From positions 1,966,501-2,030,500 of the forward strand of contig NZ_CP078138.1 in NCBI RefSeq assembly GCF_019212185.1: 64,000 nucleotides of DNA. Direction: 5' to 3'. Numbering within the stretch: the stretch's first letter is position 1; each line of letters begins with the position of its first letter. Under the pieces are notes generated by a model that saw only the letters and a program-made list of their open reading frames with translations, was not told the DNA's origin and made no database searches. Made by a program: the position numbers and the translations under genes. Below, in pieces: positions 15,589 through 25,720 of the stretch. The stretch is from Pseudomonas fluorescens (GTDB lineage Bacteria; Pseudomonadota; Gammaproteobacteria; Pseudomonadales; Pseudomonadaceae).

Positions 15589-17243
15589 TCCCGCGTCTGA
15601 TTGCAGCCCTGGGCATTGCCGCCTTCGCACCGGCCGTTTGGGCCGCGGATGCGCTGACCGGCGAAGTCCACAAACAACCGCTGAATATTGCAGCGATCCT
15701 GATGTTCGTGGCCTTTGTCGGCGCGACTTTGTGCATTACCTACTGGGCGTCCAAGCGTAATAACTCGGCCTCTGACTACTACGCGGCGGGTGGCAAGATC
15801 ACCGGCTTCCAGAACGGCCTGGCGATTGCCGGCGACTACATGTCGGCCGCTTCTTTTCTGGGTATTTCCGCGCTGGTATTCACCTCCGGCTATGACGGCC
15901 TGATCTATTCGATCGGCTTCCTGGTGGGCTGGCCGATCATTCTGTTTCTGATCGCCGAGCGCCTGCGTAACCTGGGTAAATACACCTTTGCCGACGTGGC
16001 GTCCTACCGCCTTGGGCAAACCCAGATTCGCACCCTGTCTGCCTGCGGTTCGCTGGTGGTGGTAGCGTTCTACCTGATCGCGCAGATGGTGGGTGCCGGC
16101 AAGTTGATCCAGCTGCTGTTCGGCCTCGATTACCACGTTGCGGTGATCCTGGTGGGGATCCTGATGTGCATGTACGTGCTGTTCGGCGGCATGCTGGCGA
16201 CCACCTGGGTGCAGATCATCAAGGCAGTATTGCTGCTGTCCGGTGCCTCGTTCATGGCGCTGATGGTGATGAAACACGTTAACTTCGATTTCAACATGCT
16301 GTTCTCCGAGGCGATCAAGGTTCACCCCAAAGGTGAAGCGATCATGAGCCCGGGCGGCCTGGTGAAGGATCCGATCTCCGCATTCTCCCTGGGTCTGGCG
16401 CTGATGTTCGGTACCGCTGGCCTGCCACACATCCTGATGCGCTTCTTCACCGTGAGTGACGCAAAAGAAGCACGCAAGAGCGTGCTGTACGCAACCGGCT
16501 TCATTGGCTACTTCTACATCCTGACCTTCATCATCGGCTTTGGCGCGATCCTGCTGGTGAGCACCAATCCGGCGTTCAAGGATGCGGCTGGCGCGCTGCT
16601 GGGTGGTAACAACATGGCGGCGGTGCACTTGGCCAACGCGGTGGGCGGCAGTATCTTCCTGGGCTTCATCTCGGCAGTGGCGTTCGCGACCATCCTGGCG
16701 GTGGTCGCCGGTCTGACCCTGGCCGGTGCCTCGGCGGTGTCCCATGACCTGTACGCCAGCGTGATCAAGAAAGGCAAGGCCAACGAGAAGGATGAGATTC
16801 GCGTCTCGAAAATCACCACCATCGCTCTGGCGGTGCTGGCAATCGGCCTTGGTATTCTGTTCGAAAGCCAGAACATTGCGTTCATGGTTGGCTTGGCGTT
16901 CTCCATTGCTGCCAGCTGTAACTTCCCGGTGCTGCTGCTTTCCATGTACTGGAAGAAGCTGACTACCCGTGGCGCGATGATTGGTGGCTGGCTGGGGCTG
17001 GTCAGCGCGGTGGGCTTGATGGTCCTGGGTCCGACCATCTGGGTGCAGATCCTTCATCATGAGAAGGCGATCTTCCCGTACGAGTACCCGGCGCTGTTCT
17101 CGATGATCATTGCGTTTATCGGGATCTGGTTCTTCTCGATCACTGACAAGTCGGCGGCTGCGGATAAAGAGCGGGAATTGTTTGCTCCGCAGTTCGTTCG
17201 TTCGCAGACCGGCTTGGGGGCGAGCGGGGCGGTTTCGCACTGA
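15585..17243 (+). CDS. Cation/acetate-type sodium:solute symporter (ActP-like)
   Basis: This 552-residue member of the sodium:solute symporter family has an N-terminal signal-like segment (AFAPAVWA) and about 13 transmembrane helices. The features [22 protein letters not shown] (within residues about 60-85), [13 protein letters not shown] and [21 protein letters not shown] are typical of ActP acetate/monocarboxylate permeases. It is the second gene of a DUF485/symporter pair beside betX. The substrate is probably acetate or another short monocarboxylate. Pseudomonas carries several paralogues, so I give no gene name. Confidence 0.88.
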   Translation: MIPRLIAALGIAAFAPAVWAADALTGEVHKQPLNIAAILMFVAFVGATLCITYWASKRNNSASDYYAAGGKITGFQNGLAIAGDYMSAASFLGISALVFTSGYDGLIYSIGFLVGWPIILFLIAERLRNLGKYTFADVASYRLGQTQIRTLSACGSLVVVAFYLIAQMVGAGKLIQLLFGLDYHVAVILVGILMCMYVLFGGMLATTWVQIIKAVLLLSGASFMALMVMKHVNFDFNMLFSEAIKVHPKGEAIMSPGGLVKDPISAFSLGLALMFGTAGLPHILMRFFTVSDAKEARKSVLYATGFIGYFYILTFIIGFGAILLVSTNPAFKDAAGALLGGNNMAAVHLANAVGGSIFLGFISAVAFATILAVVAGLTLAGASAVSHDLYASVIKKGKANEKDEIRVSKITTIALAVLAIGLGILFESQNIAFMVGLAFSIAASCNFPVLLLSMYWKKLTTRGAMIGGWLGLVSAVGLMVLGPTIWVQILHHEKAIFPYEYPALFSMIIAFIGIWFFSITDKSAAADKERELFAPQFVRSQTGLGASGAVSH

Positions 17244-17271
17244 TGCTTCTTATATAAGCTGAGCGGTTTGG

Positions 17272-17306
17272 AAATGCCCTGGTTGAGAGACTGGGGCATT
17301 TTTTTT
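17272..17306 (+). terminator. Rho-independent terminator after the symporter gene
   Basis: AAATGCCC pairs with GGGCATTT across a 14-nt loop, followed by a run of T. It lies 29 nt after the symporter stop. Confidence 0.8.
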
Positions 17307-17326
17307 GGTGGGGTGGCGTACCTCAC

Positions 17327-17430
17327 TGTGGGAGCGAGCCTGCTCGCGAATAACCTGAGACCGCCGCCTACAGCCAGGACAGCTGCGTCATCGTTAACGA
17401 CCGTCACGAGCAGGCTCGCTCCTGCGGTAG
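17327..17430. repeat. Diverged REPIN
   Basis: Inverted REP cores GGAGCGAGCCTGCTCGCGA and CACGAGCAGGCTCGCTCC are about 60 nt apart. The second arm carries a CA mismatch in the usual CGCGAGC. It fills much of the 458-nt gap between the symporter and gltA. The remaining part (17431-17620) holds no recognisable gene. Confidence 0.75.
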
Positions 17431-17624
17431 AGCTGCGCGCAACCTACTCAATCAGGCCGGCCGGTGGGCCGCTTCGGTTGCTTGGGGTTTTGATCCGCCG
17501 GCCCCGTTACAGGAGACTGAGTGGAGGTGTTCATCCGAGGGGGGGAGCCAGCTCCGACAGTTGAGAGAGCGTTACTGCAGGAATGGATGTGCGGGCTGAC
17601 AAATAGCAGTAACTCGCAGCACAA

Positions 17625-17668
17625 ACAAAAACGGCCTCCTGCTTTATATAAGAAGCAGAGGCCGTTTT
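17625..17668 (-). terminator. Rho-independent terminator of gltA
   Basis: On the minus strand, AAAACGGCCTC plus TGCTT pair with AAGCA plus GAGGCCGTTTT (one bulged G), followed by TTGTTTGT. It starts about 33 nt after the gltA stop codon. Confidence 0.85.
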
Positions 17669-17701
17669 CGCTGCAATCAAGACGCTATCGTGAGAGGGCG
17701 C

Positions 17702-18991
17702 TTATTTGCGGTCTTCCAGTTTGCTGATGTCGCGCGACTCGTAGCCGGTGTACAGCTGGCGTGGGCGGCCAATCTTGTAAGGGCTGGAGAGCATTTCTTT
17801 CCAGTGGGAGATCCAGCCGACGGTCCGCGCCAGGGCGAAGATCACGGTGAACATGCTGGTTGGAATGCCGATCGCCTTGAGGATGATCCCCGAGTAGAAG
17901 TCGACGTTCGGGTACAGCGAGCGCTCGATGAAGTAAGGGTCGGTCAGGGCGATCTCTTCCAGGCGCATGGCCAGTTCGAGTTGCGGATCGTTCTGGATAC
18001 CCAGTTCCTTCAACACTTCGTCGCAGGTCTGCTTCATCACGGTGGCGCGCGGGTCGCGGTTTTTATACACGCGGTGACCGAAGCCCATCAGTTTGAACGG
18101 ATCGTTCTTGTCCTTGGCCTTGGCGATGAACTTGTCGATGTTCGAGACATCGCCAATTTCGTCGAGCATGGTCAGTACCGCTTCGTTGGCGCCGCCGTGA
18201 GCCGGGCCCCAGAGTGCGGCGATACCGGCTGCGATACAGGCGAACGGGTTGGCACCCGAGGAGCCTGCCAGACGCACGGTGGAAGTCGATGCGTTCTGCT
18301 CGTGGTCGGCATGGAGGATGAAGATCCGGTCCATGGCCTTGGCGAGTACCGGGCTGATCGGTTTGATCTCGCACGGGGTGTTGAACATCATGTGCAGGAA
18401 GTTTTCCGCGTACGACAGGTCGTTGCGCGGGTACATCATGGGTTGGCCCATGGAGTACTTGTAAACCATCGCTGCCAGGGTCGGCATCTTGGCAACCAGG
18501 CGGATCGCGGAAATTTCGCGATGCTGCGGGTTATTGATGTCCAGGGAGTCGTGGTAGAAGGCCGAAAGCGCACCGACTACGCCGCACATGACGGCCATTG
18601 GGTGGGCGTCGCGACGGAAGCCGTTGAAGAAGGTCTTCAGTTGCTCGTGAACCATGGTGTGGTTCTTCACGGTGCCGACGAACTGGGCTTTCTGCTCGGC
18701 TGTCGGCAGTTCGCCGTTCAGCAACAGGTAGCAGGTTTCCAGATAGTCCGATTTCTCGGCCAGTTGTTCGATCGGGTAGCCGCGGTGCAGCAGGATGCCG
18801 TTGTCGCCATCAATATAGGTAATCTTCGACTCGCAGGAGGCGGTCGACATGAAACCCGGGTCGAAGGTGAAGCGGCCCGTGGCAGTCAGGCCTCGAACAT
18901 CGATAACATCGGGACCAACGGTGCCGGTTAAAATGGGCAGCTCGACGGGGGCTGCGCCCTCGATGATCAACTGCGCTTTTTTGTCAGCCAT
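17702..18991 (-). CDS. gltA: Citrate synthase
   Basis: This 429-residue type II citrate synthase condenses acetyl-CoA and oxaloacetate at the entry of the TCA cycle. Catalytic-region motifs are present: [20 protein letters not shown] (first active-site His), [12 protein letters not shown], and [14 protein letters not shown] (second His), with an Asp-containing late segment VDFYSG. The N-terminus [12 protein letters not shown] and the length match Gram-negative hexameric NADH-sensitive enzymes. It is transcribed away from sdhCDAB, with its own near-consensus promoter in the shared intergenic region. Confidence 0.98.
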   Translation of the reverse strand: MADKKAQLIIEGAAPVELPILTGTVGPDVIDVRGLTATGRFTFDPGFMSTASCESKITYIDGDNGILLHRGYPIEQLAEKSDYLETCYLLLNGELPTAEQKAQFVGTVKNHTMVHEQLKTFFNGFRRDAHPMAVMCGVVGALSAFYHDSLDINNPQHREISAIRLVAKMPTLAAMVYKYSMGQPMMYPRNDLSYAENFLHMMFNTPCEIKPISPVLAKAMDRIFILHADHEQNASTSTVRLAGSSGANPFACIAAGIAALWGPAHGGANEAVLTMLDEIGDVSNIDKFIAKAKDKNDPFKLMGFGHRVYKNRDPRATVMKQTCDEVLKELGIQNDPQLELAMRLEEIALTDPYFIERSLYPNVDFYSGIILKAIGIPTSMFTVIFALARTVGWISHWKEMLSSPYKIGRPRQLYTGYESRDISKLEDRK

Positions 18992-19049
18992 GTGGCCTCC
19001 TATTTATGCTTGAAATCATCAGACAGACCCCCCACGCAGGGCCCGCACC

Positions 19050-19077
19050 ACTATAGTGAGATAAATTCGAATGTCAA
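19050..19077 (-). promoter_or_regulatory. Sigma70-type promoter of gltA
   Basis: On the minus strand TTGACA (19072-19077) and TATAGT (19050-19055) are spaced by 16 nt, a near-consensus promoter. It gives a leader of about 50 nt before the gltA start codon. Confidence 0.8.
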
Positions 19078-19191
19078 TTTGCCTAAAGTCTTGCCCCAGA
19101 AGGCTTTAACCACACTTTTTCCTCGAAATTGCCTGCCATTTACGCCTTTTATCCCGCTTGTGCAATCAGCTATTTGGGGTAGGTGTTTGCG

Positions 19192-19220
19192 TTGTCATTA
19201 GTAACCTAACTGTCTATACT
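19192..19220 (+). promoter_or_regulatory. Sigma70-type promoter of sdhC
   Basis: TTGTCA (19192-19197) and TATACT (19215-19220) are separated by 17 nt. Transcription would begin near 19227 and leave a leader of about 130 nt before sdhC, long enough for post-transcriptional control. Confidence 0.8.
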
Positions 19221-19355
19221 CGGCCTCCGACCGCCAGGGGCTTTTGGGCCTGTATTTGATGGGGGTCGCATCCCTGGGTGGTGGTTACCTGACCAGTGCA
19301 CTCCCCAACAACTTTGCCCTGATTGTTAGGGGCTCTTCAGTGTGAAAAAAAAGCC

Positions 19356-19730
19356 GTGAAAAGCCAACGACCTGTAAACCTAGACCTAAGGACCATCAAA
19401 CTCCCCATCACCGGCGTTACGTCGTTCCTTCACCGTGTATCCGGCATCATTCTCTTCCTGGGCCTCGGCTTCATGCTTTATGCATTGGGCAAATCCCTGG
19501 GTTCCGAGGAAGGCTACGCCGAAGTGAAGGCATGCTTGACCAGCCCGCTGGCCAAGTTCGTAGCATGGGGCCTCCTGTCCGCTCTGCTGTATCACCTGGT
19601 AGCCGGTGTGCGCCACTTGATCATGGATATGGGCATCGGTGAGACGCTGGAAGGCGGCCGCCTGGGCTCGAAAATCATCATCGCCATTTCCGTGGTGCTG
19701 ATCGTTCTGGCAGGAGTTTGGATATGGTAA
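19356..19730 (+). CDS. sdhC: Succinate dehydrogenase cytochrome b556 subunit
   Basis: This 124-residue membrane anchor of succinate dehydrogenase begins with GTG at 19356 (KSQRPVNLDLRTIKLPIT). It has three transmembrane helices. The heme b and quinone region includes SFLHRVSGIILF and LLYHLVAGVRHLIMDMG, where the histidine of VRH corresponds to the heme ligand. Just upstream there is GTG followed by eight A. In this genome that GTG is out of frame, so the protein cannot start there; an in-frame TTG at 19323 is the only other option. The stop overlaps the sdhD start by 7 nt. Confidence 0.93.
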   Translation: MKSQRPVNLDLRTIKLPITGVTSFLHRVSGIILFLGLGFMLYALGKSLGSEEGYAEVKACLTSPLAKFVAWGLLSALLYHLVAGVRHLIMDMGIGETLEGGRLGSKIIIAISVVLIVLAGVWIW

Positions 19731-20092
19731 CCAGCGTTACGAATCTTTCGCGTTCGGGCCTCTATGACTGGATGGCACAGCGCGTGTCTGCGGTCGTTCT
19801 CGCGGCTTATTTCATTTTCCTGATCGGATACCTCGCGGTGAATCCGGGTATCGGCTATGAGCAATGGCACGGCCTGTTCAGCCACAACGGAATGCGTATT
19901 TTCAGTCTGCTGGCACTGGTTGCCCTGGGCGCTCACGCCTGGGTCGGCATGTGGACCATCGCGACCGACTACCTGACGCCGATGGCGCTGGGCAAGTCCG
20001 CGACTGCGGTACGTTTCCTCTTCCAGGCAGTATGCGGCGTTGCGATGTTCGCTTACTTCGTCTGGGGTGTGCAGATTCTCTGGGGTATCTGA
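19724..20092 (+). CDS. sdhD: Succinate dehydrogenase membrane anchor subunit
   Basis: This 122-residue second membrane anchor of the complex has three transmembrane helices. Typical features are SGLYDWMAQRVSAVVLAAYF near the N-terminus and ALGAHAWVGMWTIATDYL, with a histidine for heme/quinone coordination. The ATG at 19724 overlaps the end of sdhC, and the gene ends 3 nt before sdhA. Confidence 0.95.
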   Translation: MVTSVTNLSRSGLYDWMAQRVSAVVLAAYFIFLIGYLAVNPGIGYEQWHGLFSHNGMRIFSLLALVALGAHAWVGMWTIATDYLTPMALGKSATAVRFLFQAVCGVAMFAYFVWGVQILWGI

Positions 20093-20095
20093 TTC

Positions 20096-21868
20096 ATGGC
20101 TAACATTCCAACGATTTCTTTCGACGCCATCATCATTGGCGGCGGCGGTGCTGGCATGCGCGCAGCGCTGCAACTGGCACAAGGTGGTCACAAGACCGCC
20201 GTGATCACCAAGGTTTTCCCGACTCGTTCGCACACTGTGTCGGCACAGGGCGGCATCACCTGCGCTATCGCTTCGGCAGATCCGAACGATGACTGGCGCT
20301 GGCACATGTACGATACCGTCAAGGGTTCCGACTACATCGGTGACCAGGACGCTATCGAATATATGTGTCAGGAAGGCCCGGCTGCGGTATTCGAGCTGGA
20401 CCACATGGGTCTGCCGTTCTCCCGTACCGAGCAAGGCCGTATCTACCAGCGTCCATTCGGCGGCCAGTCGAAGGATTACGGTAAAGGCGGTCAGGCTGCA
20501 CGTACGTGCGCCGCTTCCGACCGTACCGGTCACGCACTGCTGCACACCCTTTATCAGGGCAACCTGAAAGCGGGCACCACGTTCCTCAACGAATACTACG
20601 CTGTGGACTTGGTGAAGAACTCGCAGGGCGAGTTCGTCGGCGTTATCGCCATCTGCATCGAAACCGGCGAAACCACCTACATCCGCGCCAAGGCCACCGT
20701 ATTGGCTACCGGCGGTGCAGGTCGTATCTATGCGTCCACCACCAATGCCCTGATCAACACCGGTGACGGCGTTGGCATGGCCCTGCGTGCTGGCGTACCG
20801 GTACAAGACATCGAAATGTGGCAGTTCCACCCGACCGGCATCGCCGGCGCCGGTGTACTGGTCACCGAAGGTTGCCGTGGTGAAGGCGGTTACCTGATCA
20901 ACAAGCATGGCGAGCGTTTCATGGAGCGTTATGCTCCGAACGCCAAAGACCTTGCTGGTCGTGACGTTGTGGCCCGTTCCATGGTTAAAGAGATCATCGC
21001 CGGTAACGGCTGTGGCCCTAATGGCGACCACGTGATGCTCAAGCTGGATCACCTGGGTGAGGAAGTGCTGCACAGCCGTCTGCCAGGTATCTGCGAACTG
21101 TCGAAGACCTTCGCTCACGTTGACCCGGTAGTTGCTCCGGTTCCGGTTGTTCCGACTTGCCACTATATGATGGGCGGCGTTGCCACCAACATTCACGGCC
21201 AGGCGATCACCCAGGACGCCGACGGCGTAGACACCATCATCCCTGGTCTGTTCGCAGTGGGTGAAGTGGCTTGCGTATCGGTACACGGCGCCAACCGTCT
21301 GGGCGGCAACTCGTTGCTCGACCTGGTGGTATTCGGTCGTGCAGCGGGTCTGCACCTGGAAAAAGCCCTGACTGACGGCATCGAATACGACGACGCGACC
21401 GAAGCTGACATCGAAGCCGCTCTGGCTCGTCTGTCCGCGCTGAACGCACGTACCGATGGCGAAGACGTGGCTACCCTGCGTCGCGAGCTGCAAAGCTGCA
21501 TGCAGAACTACTTCGGTGTATTCCGTACTGGCGAATACATGCAGAAGGGTATTGCCCAACTGGCCGAGCTGCGCAAGCGCATTGCCAACGTGAAGATCAA
21601 CGATAAGTCGCAGGCGTTCAACACTGCACGTATCGAAGCGCTGGAACTGCAAAACCTGCTGGAAGTGGCCGAAGCTACCGCCATCGCAGCTGAAGTGCGT
21701 AAAGAGTCCCGCGGTGCTCACGCCCGTGAAGACTTCGAAGACCGTGACGACGAAAATTGGCTGTGCCACACCCTCTACTTCCCGGGTGACAAGCGCGTGA
21801 GCAAGCGTGCTGTGAACTTCTCGCCGAAGACTGTTCCGACTTTTGAACCCAAGATTCGGACTTATTAA
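20096..21868 (+). CDS. sdhA: Succinate dehydrogenase flavoprotein subunit
   Basis: This 590-residue catalytic subunit oxidises succinate to fumarate. The FAD-binding dinucleotide fold [17 protein letters not shown] is at residue 16. The covalent FAD histidine lies in [12 protein letters not shown]. Substrate-site stretches are [24 protein letters not shown] and [10 protein letters not shown]. Length is standard (about 590). It is the third gene of sdhCDAB. Confidence 0.98.
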   Translation: MANIPTISFDAIIIGGGGAGMRAALQLAQGGHKTAVITKVFPTRSHTVSAQGGITCAIASADPNDDWRWHMYDTVKGSDYIGDQDAIEYMCQEGPAAVFELDHMGLPFSRTEQGRIYQRPFGGQSKDYGKGGQAARTCAASDRTGHALLHTLYQGNLKAGTTFLNEYYAVDLVKNSQGEFVGVIAICIETGETTYIRAKATVLATGGAGRIYASTTNALINTGDGVGMALRAGVPVQDIEMWQFHPTGIAGAGVLVTEGCRGEGGYLINKHGERFMERYAPNAKDLAGRDVVARSMVKEIIAGNGCGPNGDHVMLKLDHLGEEVLHSRLPGICELSKTFAHVDPVVAPVPVVPTCHYMMGGVATNIHGQAITQDADGVDTIIPGLFAVGEVACVSVHGANRLGGNSLLDLVVFGRAAGLHLEKALTDGIEYDDATEADIEAALARLSALNARTDGEDVATLRRELQSCMQNYFGVFRTGEYMQKGIAQLAELRKRIANVKINDKSQAFNTARIEALELQNLLEVAEATAIAAEVRKESRGAHAREDFEDRDDENWLCHTLYFPGDKRVSKRAVNFSPKTVPTFEPKIRTY

Positions 21869-21879
21869 GGGTGGCCGCC

Positions 21880-22584
21880 ATGTTGAAAGTCAGCGTTTAT
21901 CGTTACAACCCTGATCAGGACGCCGCGCCGTTCATGCAGGAATTCCAGGTTGATACCGGTGGTAAAGACCTGATGGTGCTGGACGTGCTGGCCCTGATCA
22001 AAGAGCAGGACGAGGGTTTTTCCTATCGTCGCTCTTGCCGTGAAGGTGTTTGCGGTTCCGACGGCATGAACATCAACGGCAAAAACGGCCTGGCGTGCGT
22101 CACGCCGCTGTCCGCTGTTGTAAAAGGTAACAAGTTGGTTGTTCGTCCGCTGCCAGGTTTGCCGGTAATCCGTGACCTGGTCGTCGATATGAGCATCTTC
22201 TACAAGCAATACGAGAAGGTGAAGCCATTCCTGCAGAACGACACGCCGGCTCCGGCCATCGAGCGTCTGCAGTCCCCTGAAGAGCGTGAAAAGCTTGACG
22301 GTCTGTACGAGTGCATCCTGTGCGCTTGCTGCTCGACCTCTTGCCCGTCCTTCTGGTGGAACCCGGACAAGTTCCTGGGTCCAGCTGCACTGCTGCAAGC
22401 GTACCGCTTCCTGGCAGACAGCCGCGACACCAAGACTACCGAGCGTCTGGCTTCGCTGGATGACCCGTTCAGCGTATTCCGCTGCCGCGGGATCATGAAC
22501 TGCGTCAACGTTTGTCCGAAAGGCCTGAACCCGACTAAGGCCATCGGTCACATTCGTAACATGCTTCTGCAAAGCGGCGTGTGA
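21880..22584 (+). CDS. sdhB: Succinate dehydrogenase iron-sulfur subunit
   Basis: This 234-residue electron-transfer subunit carries a [2Fe-2S] ligand set in SCREGVCGSDGMNINGKN plus a later Cys. The [4Fe-4S] and [3Fe-4S] motifs are CILCACCSTSCPSFWW and CRGIMNCVNVCPKGLNP. The ATG at 21880 was chosen over a GTG three codons upstream because the family sequence begins MLKVSVYRYNPD. A terminator-like hairpin follows before sucA. Confidence 0.97.
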   Translation: MLKVSVYRYNPDQDAAPFMQEFQVDTGGKDLMVLDVLALIKEQDEGFSYRRSCREGVCGSDGMNINGKNGLACVTPLSAVVKGNKLVVRPLPGLPVIRDLVVDMSIFYKQYEKVKPFLQNDTPAPAIERLQSPEEREKLDGLYECILCACCSTSCPSFWWNPDKFLGPAALLQAYRFLADSRDTKTTERLASLDDPFSVFRCRGIMNCVNVCPKGLNPTKAIGHIRNMLLQSGV

Positions 22585-22630
22585 TTCAGCTGTAGTACCC
22601 GTAGCACCGTTGTAACCGAAGGAGCTAAGG

Positions 22631-22697
22631 CGCGGGCTTCAACCCGCGTCGTAGCTATAACCAGAGCAGCAGCTTACAAGGCTGCGGCTCTTATTTT
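22631..22697 (+). terminator. Hairpin pair between sdhB and sucA (possible partial terminator)
   Basis: A small hairpin CGCGGG-CTTCAA-CCCGCG (22631-22648) is followed by AGAGC-A-GCAGC paired with GCTGC-G-GCTCT (22663-22691) and TATTTT. The shape fits an imperfect intrinsic terminator or attenuator inside the sdh-suc block. Confidence 0.55.
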
Positions 22698-22846
22698 GAA
22701 GAAATGAGACAAGCAGGGGCATCCGGGCTGGTACCCGGACTATCAGCGTGATCCTAAGTGGCTTGTTTTGGTCGCTGCACTCGGACTTCTGCAAGTTTGC
22801 TCGGTGTCTTCGCCGATGGTGTTCCCCTAACCGAGGGTGACCAAGC

Positions 22847-25678
22847 ATGCAAGAAAGCGTGATGCAGCGCATGTGGAACAGCGCCTACCTGTCCGGTAGT
22901 AACGCTGCCTATGTGGAAGAGCTCTACGAGCTCTACCTGCACGACCCTAACGCTGTGCCAGAAGAGTGGCGCACCTACTTTCAGAAGTTGCCTACAGATG
23001 GCGACTCTGCCATCGATGTTTCGCACTCCACAATTCGCGATCATTTCGTGCTGCTGGCAAAGAACCAGCGCCGCGCCCAACCGGTTTCCGCCGGCAGCGT
23101 GAGCAGTGAGCACGAGAAGAAGCAAGTTGAAGTGCTGCGATTGATCCAGGCCTACCGTATGCGTGGCCACCAGGCAGCCCAGCTTGACCCGCTGGGACTG
23201 TGGCAGCGTCCTGCACCTGCAGACCTGTCGATCAATCATTACGGCTTGACCAATGCCGATCTTGATACGACCTTCCGTGCCGGCGACCTGTTCATCGGCA
23301 AAGAGGAAGCGAGCCTACGCGAAATTCACGAAGCGTTGCAGCAGACATATTGCCGCACCATCGGCGCTGAATTCACGCACATCACCGATTCCGAGCAGCG
23401 CCAGTGGTTCCAGCAGCGTCTGGAAAGCGTGCGCGGTCGTCCGACCTATTCCGCAGACATCAAGGGCCACCTGCTCGAGCGTGTGACTGCCGGTGAAGGT
23501 CTGGAAAAATACCTGGGTACCAAATACCCGGGCACCAAGCGTTTCGGTCTGGAAGGCGGCGAGAGCCTGATTCCGATGCTCGACGAGCTGATCCAGCGTT
23601 CCGGTTCCTACGGCACCAAGGAAATCGTCATCGGCATGGCCCACCGTGGCCGTCTGAACGTACTGGTCAACACCTTCGGCAAGAACCCGCGCGAGCTGTT
23701 CGACGAGTTCGAAGGCAAGAAGAAGGTCGAGCTGGGTTCCGGTGACGTTAAATACCACCAGGGCTTCTCGTCCAACGTAATGACCAGTGGTGGCGAAGTT
23801 CACTTGGCCATGGCGTTCAACCCGTCCCACCTGGAAATCGTTTCCCCGGTGGTCGAGGGTTCGGTTCGCGCCCGTCAGGATCGTCGCAACGACCCGACCG
23901 GTGAAAAGGTTCTGCCAATCTCCATCCACGGCGACGCAGCATTCGCCGGCCAGGGTGTGGTGATGGAAACCTTCCAGATGTCGCAGACCCGCGGTTTCAA
24001 AACCGGCGGTACTGTGCACATCGTGATCAACAACCAGGTTGGCTTCACCATCAGCAACCCGTTGGACTCGCGCTCCACCGAGTACGCCACCGACGTCGCG
24101 AAAATGATCCAGGCGCCGATCCTCCATGTGAATGGTGATGATCCGGAAGCCGTTTTGTTCGTGACCCAGTTGGCTATTGACTACCGCATGCAGTTCAAGC
24201 GTGACGTGGTGATCGACCTCGTCTGCTACCGTCGTCGCGGCCACAACGAGGCCGACGAGCCAAGCGGTACCCAGCCTCTGATGTATCAGCAGATCACCAA
24301 ACAGCGCACTACCCGTGAGCTGTATGCCGATCGCCTGACCCAGAGCGGCGTGCTCGACGCAGAGCGTGTTCAGGCGAAAGTCGACGAATACCGCAATGCG
24401 CTGGACAACGGTCTGCATGTTGTAAAAAGCCTGGTCAAGGAACCGAACAAAGAGCTGTTCGTCGACTGGCGTCCGTACCTGGGTCACGCCTGGACTGCGC
24501 GTCACGACACTCGCTTTGATCTGAAAACCTTGCAGGAACTGTCGGCCAAACTGCTGGAAGTTCCGGAAGGTCTGGTTGTTCAGCGTCAAGTTGCCAAGAT
24601 CTACGAAGACCGTCAGAAGATGCAAGCCGGTGGCCTGCCGATCAACTGGGGTTTCGCCGAGACCATGGCCTACGCGACGTTGCTGTTCGAAGGTCACCCG
24701 ATCCGCATGACGGGTCAGGATATTGGCCGCGGTACGTTCTCGCACCGCCACGCTGTTCTGCACAACCAGAAAGACGCCGGCACCTACGTTCCGCTGAAGA
24801 ACCTGTACGACGGTCAGCCGCGTTTCGAAATGTACGACTCGTACCTGTCGGAAGAAGCCGTACTGGCGTTCGAATACGGTTACTCGACCACCACGCCGAA
24901 CGCGCTGGTGATCTGGGAAGCCCAGTTCGGCGACTTCGCCAACGGTGCCCAGGTAGTTATCGACCAGTTCATCACCAGTGGCGAGCACAAGTGGGGCCGT
25001 CTGTGCGGTCTGACCATGCTGCTGCCGCACGGTTATGAAGGCCAGGGTCCGGAGCACTCTTCCGCACGCCTGGAGCGTTACCTGCAGCTGTGCGCCGAGC
25101 ACAACATCCAGGTAGCGGTGCCGACCACTCCGGCGCAGATCTACCACTTGCTGCGTCGTCAGGTGATTCGCCCGCTGCGCAAGCCATTGATCGTTCTGAC
25201 TCCGAAGTCGCTGTTGCGTCACAAGTTGGCCATCTCGACCCTGGAAGATCTGGCCGAAGGTTCGTTCCAGACCGTTATCCCGGAAATCGACACCCTGGAC
25301 CCGAAAAAGGTCGAGCGCGTCGTGCTGTGTAGCGGCAAGGTCTACTACGACCTGCTGGAAAAACGCCGTGCCGAAGGCCGTGACGATATTGCCATCGTGC
25401 GTATCGAGCAGCTGTACCCATTCCCTGAGGACGACTTGAAAGAAGTCCTGGCTCCTTACACCAACGTCAAGCATGCCGTGTGGTGTCAGGAAGAGCCGAT
25501 GAACCAGGGTGCGTGGTACTGCAGCCAACACCACCTGCGTCGTAGCATCGCAAACCTCAACAAGTCTCTCGTACTCGAGTACGCGGGCCGTGAGGCTTCT
25601 GCTGCACCGGCATGTGGTTACGCATCGATGCACGCTGAGCAGCAGGAAAAACTGCTGCAAGACGCCTTTACTGTTTAA
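22847..25678 (+). CDS. sucA: 2-oxoglutarate dehydrogenase E1 component
   Basis: This 943-residue thiamine diphosphate-dependent decarboxylase starts the 2-oxoglutarate dehydrogenase reaction. The N-terminal segment MWNSAYLSGSNAAYVEELYE is the E2-binding extension. The ThDP-binding core includes GMAHRGRLNVLVN, HGDAAFAGQGVV (catalytic His) and INNQVGFTISNP. The C-terminal half carries GQDIGRGTFSHRHAVLH and LLPHGYEGQGPEHSSARLER. Length is normal for the family. It is followed by sucB 42 nt downstream. Confidence 0.98.
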   Translation: MQESVMQRMWNSAYLSGSNAAYVEELYELYLHDPNAVPEEWRTYFQKLPTDGDSAIDVSHSTIRDHFVLLAKNQRRAQPVSAGSVSSEHEKKQVEVLRLIQAYRMRGHQAAQLDPLGLWQRPAPADLSINHYGLTNADLDTTFRAGDLFIGKEEASLREIHEALQQTYCRTIGAEFTHITDSEQRQWFQQRLESVRGRPTYSADIKGHLLERVTAGEGLEKYLGTKYPGTKRFGLEGGESLIPMLDELIQRSGSYGTKEIVIGMAHRGRLNVLVNTFGKNPRELFDEFEGKKKVELGSGDVKYHQGFSSNVMTSGGEVHLAMAFNPSHLEIVSPVVEGSVRARQDRRNDPTGEKVLPISIHGDAAFAGQGVVMETFQMSQTRGFKTGGTVHIVINNQVGFTISNPLDSRSTEYATDVAKMIQAPILHVNGDDPEAVLFVTQLAIDYRMQFKRDVVIDLVCYRRRGHNEADEPSGTQPLMYQQITKQRTTRELYADRLTQSGVLDAERVQAKVDEYRNALDNGLHVVKSLVKEPNKELFVDWRPYLGHAWTARHDTRFDLKTLQELSAKLLEVPEGLVVQRQVAKIYEDRQKMQAGGLPINWGFAETMAYATLLFEGHPIRMTGQDIGRGTFSHRHAVLHNQKDAGTYVPLKNLYDGQPRFEMYDSYLSEEAVLAFEYGYSTTTPNALVIWEAQFGDFANGAQVVIDQFITSGEHKWGRLCGLTMLLPHGYEGQGPEHSSARLERYLQLCAEHNIQVAVPTTPAQIYHLLRRQVIRPLRKPLIVLTPKSLLRHKLAISTLEDLAEGSFQTVIPEIDTLDPKKVERVVLCSGKVYYDLLEKRRAEGRDDIAIVRIEQLYPFPEDDLKEVLAPYTNVKHAVWCQEEPMNQGAWYCSQHHLRRSIANLNKSLVLEYAGREASAAPACGYASMHAEQQEKLLQDAFTV

Positions 25679-25720
25679 CGCCTTCGCGCACCTGAAACCG
25701 AATTTAAGGAACCACAGACA

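Noticed and set aside
17521..17727. Small open frame in the symporter-gltA gap
   Set aside because: It runs through the gltA terminator hairpin into the gltA 3' end, has no ribosome-binding site and no protein-like composition.
19592..21769. Open frame of 725 codons on the minus strand opposite sdhA
   Set aside because: It is a shadow of sdhC/sdhD/sdhA with no recognisable protein features.
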